64,000 nt of DNA from contig NC_064771.1 of the NCBI RefSeq assembly GCF_011397635.1, forward strand, positions 18,539,379 through 18,603,378, read 5' to 3'. Positions 10,397 to 23,043 of the stretch are shown here, one piece after another (position 1 is the stretch's first letter; each line of letters opens with the position of its first letter). Under the pieces are notes generated by a model, which had not been told where the DNA came from, did not search any database, and saw nothing but the letters and a program-made list of their open reading frames with translations. The position numbers and the translations under genes were made by a program. The stretch is from Epinephelus fuscoguttatus. Lineage: Eukaryota; Chordata; Actinopteri; Perciformes; Serranidae.

Positions 10397-13300
10397 TCAG
10401 ACCACCTCCAGAGGGTCTCTGTCAGCCTTTGACACCACCACTGTGACAGTGTCAGGGAGGCGCACAGCCAGCCTCTCCCTGAACACAGCCAGAAAACCTC
10501 GCTCACTGTTGCTATGGTCACTGAGGATGACATTAGTTCCTCTCGCCACGGCGTCCAGCACTTCATGGTGGGACATCTCACCTAAACAGTGGTTATAATA
10601 ATTATATCAGCAGGCATAATAATATCAAGCAAATATACTGACAATCAAACTAATAATATTAGGTATATACAACTTATTTGAATGGAAACTAAATTAGTCA
10701 AAATGTCTACCTGTCACGTAGAGGTCTGCCTTGACTCCGTTCAGCACAGAGGCCCCAGACCCAGCACACACAGCCACAGTATGCACAGAGGACTCTAAAA
10801 GACAAGAATAACTTATTACACACTTAATGATATTTACATCCCAGGAACATTTTAACACAAATATCAAAGTCTGATATAAAAGAAGCTGTCCGGCTTCACT
10901 GAAGAGGCATCCACAGCTGTTTAAATTAGATTTATTAGGTGTATTCATCACCTCTAAAGGCAGAGTCATGGGGAATTTATACCACATCGACATAGGGACA
11001 GTAGCCTGACCTGCACCTCCCCAGAAATGTAACTACACATCGCAGCGACCCAGACCTCCTGTCTATTTTTGTTAGCTTAAACAAACGAAGGTTTTATTTG
11101 AGTTAATTTCACAGATAAGATAAGGATAAGCAATAAATTGTGAAGACAGTAAAGCCTCCAAAAAATAGCATTTTAAGTCTTGTGTGTGATTTATCCTGGC
11201 TTCATATGAGCAGAGGAAATCTCCGTTCGTCGCTAAGCTAATTTATACAATGTAAAATGCCTTAGGCTTGTGCTAATAATGTTAGCATGTTTCATTTGTT
11301 TGTAAACGTATTTAGTATAAGACAGTTGTTTTGTCGGTGAACCTTGTGAGTTGTAATGGAGCCAAATTTTGTATTGTTTCCTTTGTTAAATGTTGCTGTT
11401 GTCCTTGACTTTATATGAGTAGAGGAAAAGTCCACTAGCAGCTAGGCTAATTTATACAATGTAAAATGCCATAGGCTTGTGATAAAAACATTAGCATTTT
11501 GTATTTGTGGGGAAAATGTGTCCAGATAAAGACAAGTGTTTGTCTGTGAATGCTGCGAGTTATAGTGAAGCTGATTGTGTACTTGTGTTTGAAATGGTCT
11601 CTATTAAGCCATGTTTAATGCGTGTTTTGAATCAACTAAACTTTACAGCACTTCACAGAAACCCCAACGCTGACTAGTGTTTTGGAGGTGGTTCTCAATA
11701 TGTGTGAGATATTATCCCCCAAAGAGGCTAAATCCAGGTTGACATCTCTGGCCATACTTGTTATTAATTTACCTTTTCAGGCTGAAGACTCTTCGAGGTT
11801 TTAGGTTTCTAGTCGTGGCCTTTATGACTTTCTTATTTGGGTAACATTTGCTTGAAATATGGTCTATATTTATGTCATTTGTAATACTTAAGCTGTGTAT
11901 TTACTCTTTTGGTGAACAAATATTGTCACAGTATGTATTACAGCGCTTATGTTTGTATGAAGGCTCGCTAAACTAGTGTAACTTCAAAGGGAACACCACC
12001 TCAATTTAGAATTCCAATATATTATTCCCATGGTTGAGGAGAGTTCAATCAGTCTTTGTGAACATGAGCTACTCTCTCTAAGAGCCAGAAACCAGAGAAT
12101 TAAGTCTCAAACGTGTGATGCCATAGGGTACAAAGTCTGGATGAGGGACTACACTATTATTTGTATCTGTGTCTATACTTGGAATGGGCAAAGTTTATGC
12201 CAGAAGTGGTCTGAGGAGTCTCACCCAATTCACTGTCTGTGGAGCAGCTCCAGACTTGATACTTCTCAACATCCCAAGTTTCAGCCCTCTAGCTTTTGGA
12301 TTTGAGAGAGAGTTGTTCATGATTACTAATATTTTTGGACTGTCTTCGACCTTAGAAGTAACATATATGAATTTTGAAAATGAGTGTATTTCCCCTTTAA
12401 TCCCCTTTTCTTCCTCAACTTCCTAAGCGCTAAGAGTTTGTCATTCTTTGCATTGTTTACATGTTTATTTAACTTCTAACACCGGCACAATAACTTCCTG
12501 TTTGTGTCAGGGTTCATTACCAAGTGTCTGCCCCCATCCCAGAGCCAAACGGAGGTGACTCAAACCCAAGTGGGTCTTCATTTTCTGGATGGCTGTTGCC
12601 ATGGTTACCGGCTCATCCAAAACACTAAGTCGCCCTTGGCCATGGCCTGGGAGAGGAGGCTGCAGGAAGTGCAAGATGGACAGTTAGTATTAAAAAAAAA
12701 AGGAACTGCAATACATACAACAGGATATCGGTAGGTTATATCGCATTATAACTATCCACAACTTGTTTGTGAAATGTAAGGAGTGTTTTTTAAAAAGTAT
12801 AGAGCTTCCTTTTTATCCTAAATTCAATTTCTTGATGTTCTTTGGTTCTGTGAGTGTGTTCTGTACCTTTTCCAACTTCATGATGCTGAGGGACAGGCTG
12901 GGAGCATTGTGTCGTAACAAAGTCTGGACACTGGGGGTCAGCGCTGAGTCACTGCAGGTTACACTGACATGGATCCCACTGCTGTCTGATCTGTTGAGGT
13001 AAACAAAAATAAACTATTACTCACCAGTGTACAGGATCTTTTCCATGTTTAAACCTATTACCTACAAATTCTGTGTGTCTTACAACACTACCAACCATGA
13101 TCCAGTTAACATAACTGATTAATTTCTGCTGTTTTCAATATTTTGTGAAAGTCACCACTTGCCGAAAGTAGGTAATCAGTCAGAGTGCATGATATTTAGC
13201 CATTGTCAACATTACACAACCAGCTTGTGTTGATGAGGCTCTTGCTAAAAGCTTTGATATCCAGGGTGTGAAAGTCAACTCCAGAAATGCATTGTACTCA

Positions 13301-15068
13301 CACGCTCAAAAATCAAACCTAGAATAAGGAACCAAGAATAGAGAGTAGCAGTGTTTCATTTAAAACTGACAGATATCTTGGACAGTTTTCACAACACTAC
13401 AGTTTCGTTGAGGAAAAAAAATGTGGGATTGCATAAGTTTTAGTTGATCTCACACTGCACTGAAATTAAGGTACAGTGAAGGTTGCTTAAATGAAAGGAA
13501 ACTGATGTGAAACTTATTGAATGTTTTGGAAATTGTCTGTATATACAGAACTTGTGATTTAGGGGGATTTAGTGGCATCTTGCAGTGAGGATCACAGACT
13601 GCAACCAGCTGAAACTTCTCCCAGTTTGAATTCCTAAATAAAACACTAAATAAAGCAGTTTAACGTTACTAATCAGTGTTTCTCCTATGCGGTTTGGTAC
13701 ATCGCAGACAGGCCCCTGGCCCAGCACCTGCTAATGTGTGCCAACTACAGTGGGCACACAAATTTGCAAATGGCCTTATCTAGAGCCAGTGTTTGGTTTG
13801 TCTGCTCTAGGCTACTGCAGGAACATGGCAGTGCAACATATCTGACTCCATGGTTGAGGACCTGCTCCCTATGTAGCTATAAACGGCTCATTTTAAGGTA
13901 ATGAAAACACAACAATTCTTATGTTAAGGTGATTATACACTAAAGAAAACACTTGTTTTATTATATTCCATTTCTACTAATGTATCCCCCTAAATCCTAC
14001 ACACTGGACCTTTTAAAGGTTAACACATGTTTAAGCAGCAAAACAGTCCTTAAACTGAAGTCAGATATAAAGTGCCAACTCATACAAACATATTTGGTAC
14101 ATGCAAACATGTACAGGACCTGTTGACTGAATGCTGTGGTGTTGTTTCACTGTCACAAGCCATCAGTTCCTCCATCACTGTGTTCAGTTCCTCTGTGCTC
14201 TTCACTGTGAACTCCAGTTTGTGACTGTGGGAGGCGCCACCGAGGGCCTGACTCAGCACAGACACCTGGCCGCTACCTGAGAGTCAGACACAGACACCAG
14301 AGATGGAAAAAGAGACGCTCACAGGACAAGATGGAGGCCACTTGGTCAGAATAGTTGACCAAGGGGTCAGGATAATGTGTCACAACATATCAGCCTATAC
14401 CTTCATTAAATATGCAAGTACTGTAGGTGAAACGCATTTTCCATTCAGAATGACCTCTTACCAAGTCCCCCCACCAGCCAGTCATTCACTCCTCCTTTAA
14501 CACTATCCCATGACGTATGAGGGGAGAAGATGGCTATCCTGGCCTCCACAGCCCGCACGGCCAATCGCTGCTTCCAATCCTTCTGAGCCAGACGCTTGAT
14601 AGACCGGAACAGCGGAGGGTGATATGAGATAATGAGGTCACAGCTCATGGCCTCTGCTTCCTCCATGACAGCATCTGTAAGGTCGTTGGTCAGCAGGATG
14701 GATTTAACTGGCCCAGATTTGCTTGGCTCCACCAGCAGGCCGACATTGTCCCATGACTCAGCCAGAGACAGAGGAGCCAGCTGCTCCAGCACCTGCAGAA
14801 CTTCTTTTAGCTCCATCAGGCCTGAACTGTGAGCAGAATGAGAGAGGCAGCGGGTGGAGAAGTGAAGAGATGAGTGGAGGGGGACTGAGGTTTGTTGGCT
14901 TGTAAAAAAGCTGTGACTGTGGGTAAGTGAAGATGGAGGGATGAATGAAACTGTTGAGGCAGAGGGGTAGAGAGCAGCCTGTGAGCCTGTCAGTCGTCCC
15001 CTGGTACAAAGTCTTTTATGTGTGAGTGATAATAATGTCCAAGAAAGGTTTCTACATCCAGCCCACAT
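10397..15068 (-). CDS. nif3l1: NIF3-like protein 1 (6 coding exons)
   Basis: Conserved GTP cyclohydrolase I type 2/NIF3 family protein. The family binds divalent metal, but the human protein's role is not well defined. Coding exons 5' to 3': 15068-14462, 14276-14120, 12990-12867, 12659-12521, 10794-10711, 10581-10397. Phases all agree (1296 bp, 431 residues). Family motifs: SLAESWDNVGLLVE, DLIISYHPPLF, IFSPHTSWD, LGLSHLRLALG, VAVCAGSGASVL, GEMSHHEVLDA, NSERGF and the C terminus DRDPLEVV. The His and Glu residues in the SYHPP, MSHH and NSERGF motifs fit the metal site. MWAGCRNLS was chosen as start because it is the first ATG after the acceptor at 15079. MELKEVLQ at residue 85 aligns with the core family start, so the first 84 residues may be a targeting extension. 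Exon 2 ends at an unusual GTCCTG donor, but the phase and homology require it. Confidence 0.93.
10990..12430. repeat. Unclassified dispersed repeat with internal 209-bp tandem duplication
   Basis: Lies in a nif3l1 intron. The block 'aatttatacaatgtaaaatg' recurs at 11240 and 11449, with flanking similarity over about 200 bp ('gagtagaggaaa', 'taggcttgtg', 'gttagca', 'gacaagtgttt'), so two diverged units lie in tandem. The part after 11995 ('ttcccatggttgaggagagt') looks like a second common fish repeat. The outer limits are approximate and I cannot name the family. Confidence 0.55.
13551..14012. mobile_element. Short inverted-repeat element, copy 2 (reverse of 2047-2355)
   Basis: The left end 'tgatttagggggatttagtg' mirrors the right end 'cccctaaatcctacacact'. 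The internal 'ctgcaaccagctgaaact' and 'gaaaacacaacaattctta' are the reverse complement of copy 1. It sits in a nif3l1 intron. This copy is longer, so copy 1 is probably internally deleted. Confidence 0.75.
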
Positions 15069-15462
15069 CAGTAAATACCTGTGGGAACAGAATTCAATCA
15101 TTAACAAAGTCCTAAAGCACTTAATATAACTAAGAACTAGTAGTTAGCAACAGATGTAAACAACCTGAACTTTCTAATGCTAGCCCAATATCCCGACTAA
15201 TGAGATAAACCATGACTAACTAGCCTAATATTTAGTGTTATGTTATAAGAATACGGTTCAGTATCGCTACTCCAAACCTTATTTATAGACTTAAGATGCT
15301 CTGCAGGTTGTGACAGCCTCTCAGTGCAGGGAGTCATGCGGCTAACAGCACAGTTAGCTAGTTAGCTAACATTAGCTGCGAATACAGACGACACCGCCAT
15401 TTTAAAAACACACTATTAAAACATTATTATGTGTATGAGTAAACTTCTTATATGCTCACTTG

Positions 15463-15560
15463 CCTTGCCTCACTGTAACGCCAGGCGACTACTACCGCTC
15501 CGTTGGTGGACACATTTCCCCCGAAGTGACAGAAGAACTTGCATAGTGTCCCTTTCCGAC
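15463..15560 (-). promoter_or_regulatory. nif3l1 5' non-coding exon and promoter region
   Basis: On the minus strand a donor (GTGAGC, about 15468-15463) fits a first non-coding exon spliced to the acceptor at 15079. Upstream is an ETS-like CGGAAGT (about 15565) and no TATA box, as is usual for a housekeeping promoter. A YY1-like AAAATGGCGG lies just inside the intron near 15400. Confidence 0.5.
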
Positions 15561-15987
15561 TTCCGTACCTTAAAACAACGCTTTTGATTGGACAATTAAA
15601 AATCAGCGAATATCATTATGAGAACTTTTGTGTATAAATTAGGTAAGTATGTGATTATACTGCATTATCTATGTCGGAAAAACTACTTAAATAGCTCTTA
15701 ACTAGTCAAAAATTAGTAACATTTCCCTTAATGGTAGATAAAAAATATGTTAAACCAAAAAAACAATATAGAAATGTTACAGTTACTTAAATGCTACCAA
15801 CCAACTGAAGGACAGTTCATAGGCATAGGATTACAATGTTGGGGTGTAGTGAACTACATGTAAACTGATTTTACTTGCATTTTAACACAGTGATTCAAGT
15901 AGCCTAGTTGAATTAGGCCTACTTGTTTGCAATTTCTATGTAGTTAACTAAGGAAACTACACACTTGGTCCATATTAAAGTAAAGTA

Positions 15988-16845
15988 GGGGAGAGCGGGG
16001 CACCACAACCTTACATATTTCAGTTTGGGTTGAGTGTAGTTAAAACTGTTTGAGATTAATTATTTTTTGTTTTATTCTTACAACATGCACATCTCTGCTA
16101 CAAATCAAAAGTTCTTGTTTTTTTTTCTAGAACTTACATTTCTTCTCACTGAGAAGTGGTGGAAGTGATGTTACAGCGTACCCCATAGGTGGGGTTAATT
16201 ATGACAGTCAGAGGGTTAGTTGTAACACCTGCTTGAATCTGTTTAACACAGTTAATTCAATACAAGTCTATCTGTATACTATAGGTCTCCATCTACATCA
16301 GGGGAAAGATATGTATCCATCCATCTGTTAGCCTATCATCCATATTCAGTGGTAGAACCGATAGATGTACATGGATTGGGTAACTTAGATCCACATGTCA
16401 AAATATGAGTATTGAATGTATGAATATTGACAAGACTGTGAAACTGTGTGTCAATAAGATACCTGACAAATTAAATATACAAAGTATATCTCATTTAAAG
16501 AAGGAAAGCAAGCATAAGTTTGAAGTGCAAAACTAGAGAAAATGTGCTGTAGGCAGCTTAGTTGGTCACATAGTTCAAAATGGTGCCATGTTTTAGGCAA
16601 CAAGACAGTTATTTAGATGATGTATGGTTGGATTCAGTGACTTATATAGACAGCTTAGTAATTGAAAAGTATGACAAAGAAATTTACTTAAATTGGCTGA
16701 AAACACTCTTCGTTACTGAACTCTGCTGAAACACGTCCAGTCTCTGTGGAATTTTGCAGTTTGGACGAAAGGATCGACCCTGTGTAACCATATAAAAAGT
16801 CCATGTTACAATTTACACCATGTTAGGTTGTGCCCCATTCTCCCC
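15988..16845. mobile_element. TA-flanked non-autonomous DNA transposon, 858 bp
   Basis: The left end GGGGAGAGCGGGGCAC and the right end (reverse complement GGGGAGAATGGGGCAC) are inverted repeats, followed on both sides by 'caacct'. Each end abuts a TA, which fits TA target-site duplication by a Tc1/mariner-like transposase. There is no transposase frame inside, so it is non-autonomous. Confidence 0.75.
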
Positions 16846-19800
16846 TAGTGATGCATGATATTGGATTTTTTGCTGATGTCCAATATGTGGATATGTAACA
16901 ACTGATCAGACCAACAACAGATATATCGGTATATCCACTCCTCTCCCCACTTAATTTTAGTGATCATCAAGTCTCTACTGTAGAAAACTAACATGGTATT
17001 ATGCATGCATACTCTTTTCATGATGGCCCACCCGCATCACTGAAGACAATTTTTATGATTTCATGTGACAGAAAAATTGAAATTGATTGGAATTGATTTG
17101 TCCAGAATAAGTCATAACAATTGATTACTACTATTGATAACAAATGTTTGGAGAAGTTGTCACATGCTTTTTAAGAAGGAACCTAACTAATTGAGTAATC
17201 CTGTGTGGTGCAGCACCCCCACCTGCACTCTAGTTTCTGAAGGCAGGTGTCTGACTGATGGACATACAAAACCAAAATTGAAATTCCTGCACTTCCTGAT
17301 GAATAGTGGGGTATTGTAGGCTATTAATTTATTTTTTTATGTGTGACCTGTTAACATGTTGGCACTTTTTGCAATTAACTCAGCTGAGTGGCAATTTTTA
17401 CTATATTACTTATGAAATGTCCAGATGTAAAGTAGTGACTCTGAGGGCAGATTCTGGTCAGGATGTAACTGCAAACAATAATTCTTAGATCATGCTTTGC
17501 AGGAACACATTCATGTATTTGAGTTATTTTTATACTTTAGCTCTCAGATTGAAGAAATCAAAATTGATGCTCTAAAAAAGAGTGAACTAAAAATGATTGG
17601 AACAAAACTTTTATTATATTTGAAAACATGCATAACTGTATTTCTAAAATGTGCGGTAAACACTTAAATTTTGCAATTAGAACTTATGTTTGTCATTTTA
17701 TTTCAAATGTTCTATATTTCTAGACTGTTGCAGTACTTTCCCTTTATTTTTATTTTCTCTTAGTAGTCTACGTTACTGTGTGTTTATTTATAAACCAAAA
17801 AACAAGGCAAATTCCTTATAAGTAAAAAGCTACTTGGTAATAAATATTATTCTAATTGAGAGGGTGAATTTAATCAGATGAAGCCGAAGCAATTTACTGA
17901 ACTCTTTACTGTAACTGGGTCAATAATGTACAACAAAATGTCCTTTTCTCCACAGGAGATGTGTCCGACACAGTCCGTTCTATCTTTGACCCTTCTAATA
18001 AGTTAGTACTGATAAACATTTTGTTTAAAGCATTGTGTTAAAAAAAATAATAAAAATAATAGAGTCACATGAAGAGAAAAATCACATAGGCCTATTTGTA
18101 CACTTACATTCAGCTCAGTTAGTGACAAACATGTTAAACCAGAACACTGAGTTTGTATATATCAGTATGATGTAATGCTGTCCATATGTAATGTTATGAA
18201 ACAAACTGACAGATTAATGTAAATGGGAAAAGACTTTGATAGGCTGTATTAACTCCCACAGGGCAGGTGGTCATACTGGGGGCATCCGCTACTTCTCAGA
18301 AAGATTACCAGGACTTTTGTAAGTAACAAATCCGCAGACACAAACAAAGACAGAGCGGAGGGGGTTATCAATGTTGGGAGATGATTGCAAACGGTTAAAA
18401 CCACATTTCTCATTAAGTGCACAACAGCAAGCCACCGGGCGGAGTGGCTACCTCGAACTGAGTCAGAGAGCGACCGAGAGGGAGATTATTGTGGATTAAT
18501 GCAGTAAAGGTCAATGCTGGATGTTAGCGGGATCAGGGAAGGATCAGGGCAAAGGCTAGCAGCGAGTATTACATCACCCTCCTTTGGCTTCATCAGCTTC
18601 TGTATTTGCTGCACCCCTCAGTTTAAATGGGACCCCCTTTTTAAACACCCACACGTACACTGCATTCACATTATGAAAGCTTGAAACAACATGAATCCTC
18701 CCTAAACTGTCTCTTTAATTCACAAAAGAGCAGTTATTTACAAAGCTGAAAATTTGTCACTTATCCATCGAGCATATTGACACAGCTACACCCCCCTTTC
18801 ATCCAATCTGTGGAACGCCGCTGACAGATGTGAGTTTAGTTATTAGGTCTGTGTGTTCAAGAACAGCTTCACTTTTGTTAATTGGTACTATAAGCCCCTG
18901 TGCCCCATCTGTCCATCAGTTTGAAGTTCTGCCAAGTTTGTCATGTAACAACATCTGTCTGGCTGATGTGCCCCCCCGAATGCGAGGGTGCAACATGTCC
19001 CCGTCCACAGCCCTAAAATCCCTCAACACAGGTGTTTAATCTCAGCTGTGTTGGCTTTGGGTCAGTTTGACACGAAGATAAACCACGTAACAGATTCTGC
19101 TCACAGGTGTTTGTATCAAGGTGAAATCTGTGGAAAATATGGTGCAAATTTTAGACGCTTTCGGTATTTTTACTGTGTTGAATAGCAGGGATTTGTCCTG
19201 ATTCTGTCTGGGAACATTCAGTGTTTTCTCACACGGATATTTTCGTTTCTAAACAGATAATACTCTTAAAACTCTTCCCCTCATTTTACCTCTGTTTCCA
19301 AAATTCCCTGAACATTAAAAACTTTTACTGAGAATGTCCAAATTGAAAGAATGGCTCAGGCAGCGCTCTCTAAAAAGCTCAATTCTGGGACATGCACATC
19401 TTTTCCCCCTTTTTTTTGCACTTAATACCTAGAAATCTGTCGTGCATGATGTCATAAATTTTGAGATGATGTTTTATGAACGGCACTCTTATCAAATCAG
19501 TGGCCGCGCAATCTCTTTATCCTGATGCCCCTCCAAAGCTCCTCAGCTACCCCGCAGTGCAGCAGCATCACTGATGTTTTGGGTTTCCAAATCCCTTCTT
19601 TGGTACATGAAATCCATATCATTGCGTTGACTTATTATGCAACCAAAGAGTTTTGTATTATTATACAAGTAGATTTATTATGGATGTCGTGCAAAAAATT
19701 TGTTCCACATTTGAACAGAGGAAGACTTTTTCCTTTGCTTGTCAGCACTGAAGCTATTAGCTGGATTGATGAAATGACCTCTTGGGTCACAGACCAACCC

Positions 19801-19904
19801 AGTTGCCAGAAAAGAAATGTTGCCATTAGTAGGTTTTTGCAAATCATCTGCCCATTATTATATAGTGGATACATTGTAACTTAAGGTTTCAGTGACACAG
19901 CTTA

Positions 19905-20390
19905 AGGTGTGGTTATGTTTAGGCACAAAAACCACTTGGTTATGGTTTGGAAATACCTGGTTTTAGGAGCACAGTACCTGCTGGAAAAGTAGCAGTGTCT
20001 TGGTAAAAAAAAAAACGCTTTTGTGGCACCATCCCTGCTGAAAAAAACAGCGATGAGACACCAAAAAAACAGCCACATTAGGGGGCTAAAAAGCTGCTGG
20101 AAACACAGCAACAGGTTGCTAAAAAACACCACATTTGGGACCTAAAACGCTGCTGGAAACGCAGGTTGCTAAAAATCACCAACATTGGGAGGCTAACAAG
20201 AACCATTGGTTGCTAAAAAAAAAAAACACACGGCTGGAGGCTAAAAAGCTGCTGAAAAAGACCATGGGTTGCAAAAAAAACACCCAGGTTTGGAGACTAA
20301 AAAGCTGCTAGAAATACAGAAACAGGTCGCTAAAATAAATCACCAACATTGGGAGGCTAAAAAGCTGCTAAAAAAATACCCAGCAGGTTT
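19905..20390. repeat. Minisatellite, about 47-60 bp unit
   Basis: The core 'ggctaaaaagctgctgg' recurs near 20083, 20139, 20192 (partial), 20239, 20295 and 20355, with 'ggttgctaaaaaacacc' and 'acattggga' between. Units differ in length. The upstream part (19905-20080) contains looser relatives ('ctgctggaaaagtagcag', 'ctgctgaaaaaaacagc'). Confidence 0.75.
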
Positions 20391-20836
20391 TGTTGTTTGT
20401 TAGTCTTGAACAGCGGTCTACAGCTTAGCAGGTGTAGGCATATTGCTTAGGTGACATGCCAACATGCCATCCACCATCCCTTCCACCTCCCAGTGACAAA
20501 CTCAGCTCATATACTACATCACTTCAGAAACATTGATGTGGTACGTGCAAAACGTGCAAATGTACCTTGGTTTGCAGAAATGTACAATGCCATGACCTGT
20601 GGATTTAATTACAAAATGCCATGACAAATTTTGTATCCTACATAAATCCTTAAGTATCTTTACTTTTTGTGGAATTTTCAAAATTATGAAACAGCTGTTG
20701 TCTTTTAACACAAATGTGACAAATCCAAAATTCAAATTCTTGCAGATTAATTACTTAAAAACACACATCACACAGAAATCTTGTTGCATTCATTCAAAAC
20801 AAAACTCTTGAGCAAGGTTTACATATTCTTGCATTT

Positions 20837-20842
20837 TTTATT
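20837..20842 (-). promoter_or_regulatory. cabp5-like polyadenylation signal
   Basis: AATAAA on the minus strand about 540 bp after the stop codon, giving a 3' UTR of about 560 bp over A/T-rich non-repetitive sequence. Confidence 0.55.
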
Positions 20843-21381
20843 GAGATGTCTGGAAACACTTGTGACCAGGATTCCATCCATACATGAATAATGCAGTCCA
20901 ACCCATTACAACAAGCACAGGCTTTAATAACTGCATATGTACATATGATAAACATTGTAGTGTCCTAACTGTTAGTTAATGCTCAATAACTTTACATCTA
21001 GTTTGCATTTCATTGTTTCAGTGATAAGAATACTGTCAGAATAAATATACACTTTAAAAAAACTCAATCCAATTCAATAAAATAATCCATAATGACTTCC
21101 TGTATATAAAATAAGTGTCATCAAACAAAACAGTATAGTTCCTTTAATTTACACGCTCGTTTCAATGATCATAAAAAATGTCTCAATACATGATTGTCAG
21201 TCTTTGCATAGAAGTAAAATTCTCTCTGAGAACGACTTGACTTTTTCCGCAGCTCTTTATTTAAATTTTATTATCAAGTGATATGTACAAGCTCGTCTGT
21301 CAAAGAGCTTTATAGAAAGACAGCATCTATATTGATGCCTGTCTGTAAAGGTGGAAAGGTACTTCCTTGACTCCTCGGCTG

Positions 21382-22684
21382 TCATTGGTGGGACATCATT
21401 CTGACGAACTCTGCAGCAGAGAAGAAGAGTTTCATTAGTTTTACGGTGGAGTCAGAAATTCATTTGTATGATTTCATCTGCTCTGTTGTTGATGTTTGTG
21501 TCACTGCAGCTGAAAAACACTTCGTACCTTCAAAGTCTACCGTGCCATCTCCATTGTCGTCTGCTTCTTTCACTATGGCATCTATCTCCCTCCGGCTCAT
21601 GTGCTCCCCCATCAGCTTGGTCATGGCCGACCGCAGCTCCTCTGTCGTGATCTCTCCGTCTCCGTCCATGTCGAACTAACCAGGGAAACAAGGGAAGAAG
21701 AAAAGGTCAGTGTTGGTCTTCAAATCTGGTGTTGAATTTGCTGCAGTTTGGAAAGTTTAAGGAAAATCTCTCACCTCTTTGAAGGCATCTTTGAGCTCCT
21801 TCACACCGATCATCCCTGCTGTTTCTGCCAGAAGCTTCGGGGCCATCAGCTCTACAAAGTCCTCAAAGTCCACTCTGCCACCAACTGAAGGTAAAACCAA
21901 AATACAAGATCCAGTGGGCTCTTCTGTTTCATTGATTCTGTATAATTTCAATTTCTACTGCCGAAGAACAATTTTTAAAATACACTGTTGCTGTGTAGGG
22001 ACTCACGGTTCATGTTGATGTTCTGGCTCAGCTCGATCAGCTCCATCTCTGTGGGCATGTAGCCCATCGTCCTCATCAGATTCCCCAGGTCCTTACAGCT
22101 GATCAGCCCGTCCTTGTCTTTATCAAACTCATTGAATGCATCGCGCAGCTCTGCAGAGGTGTAGAGTGAAACAGTCAGCTCGATAAGTTGACAAGACAGT
22201 GTATAAAATGTAGAAGGTAGAAAAGGTTGTGTAGATTAATCTGCATTTACTGATGAAAACATAAGATTATGTGAGAATTTACCATCAATCTCATCATCAG
22301 CCAGTTCTCTAGACTGCACAGACAAGAGAAAAACAACCACAGAATTACCAAAATGGATGTTTCATTTATTTTCATACTTCAATAAAGAATATAGAACTAA
22401 ACAGCACTGTGACAGAGATTAAACCGTGGATTAAAGTGTAGATTATGCCCGTATTGGCAGGTGTATCATCCCTAACACGCAACAGTAAAGAGCAGGCACA
22501 GATTCTCCCTCTCCCTCCCGCTTCTCGTTTTATCCTATCACCTTTTTGGGTTACAATCCAATCGACCTTTCACGGCAGTTTGCAAACATCAACACAAACC
22601 CATCAAAAAATCAGGAAAAAAAGCTGCTGTACTTACGATATTTTTCCCTCCTCGCAGAAAAATGCACGCTGCCCCAAAACTCAT
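21382..22684 (-). CDS. cabp5: CaBP5-like neuronal calcium-binding protein (6 coding exons)
   Basis: Calmodulin-like calcium sensor. CaBP5 acts in retinal bipolar neurons and modulates Cav1 channels (family knowledge). Coding exons 5' to 3': 22684-22637, 22313-22283, 22150-22007, 21884-21775, 21675-21528, 21410-21382. Total 510 bp, 169 residues, all phases consistent. The N terminus [13 protein letters not shown] matches the ACIFLR start of CaBP5. EF1 loop [12 protein letters not shown] (36-47), EF3 [12 protein letters not shown] (113-124) and EF4 [12 protein letters not shown] (150-161) are canonical. The EF2 loop (about 71-82) contains NLGGRVDF and lacks ligands, which is the CaBP hallmark. 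[20 protein letters not shown] matches CaBP5 more closely than CaBP1 or CaBP4 as I recall them. The C terminus is MMSHQ. Whether it is the a or b paralogue cannot be told. CaBP1/2 is the alternative. Confidence 0.87.
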
Positions 22685-23043
22685 TTCTGCAAGAGGAAAA
22701 ACACAGAATTAAATATTATGAATTATTTCTGAGACCTGATGCAGTGCTGGCTGGTGTTTGACAGAGTCAGAAAGTTAGGATTAAGACAGACTGAGTAGAG
22801 TGTGTTCCCTTTGAGGGGTTGAACACGATGTCTTGTGTCTGAAGTCTGAGTGTTTTGTGTCTCTTAATTTTCTGACACTGTGAAAATACTTCTCAAAATG
22901 GAAAAATGAACCTTTCTTACAATACAACAAAAAAACGACCTACCCAATTAGATAAAACAACTAAAACTTAAAAATACAAATACAAAATAATATTTCAAGT
23001 GTAAATTAAATAATAAAATGAGTGTGGGTATATTTGTGCTCAC

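Larger units (their letters stand above)
15560..20820. other. Spacer between nif3l1 and the cabp5-like gene
   Basis: About 5.3 kb without a supportable gene. It holds an inverted-repeat transposon (15988-16845) and a minisatellite (about 19905-20390). The open frames here are short, lack family motifs and are not flanked by convincing splice sites. Nothing further recognised. Confidence 0.7.

Noticed and set aside
19525-19884. 119-residue ORF in the nif3l1-cabp5 spacer
   Set aside because: No recognisable motif, no flanking splice or promoter signals; A/T-rich spacer next to a minisatellite.
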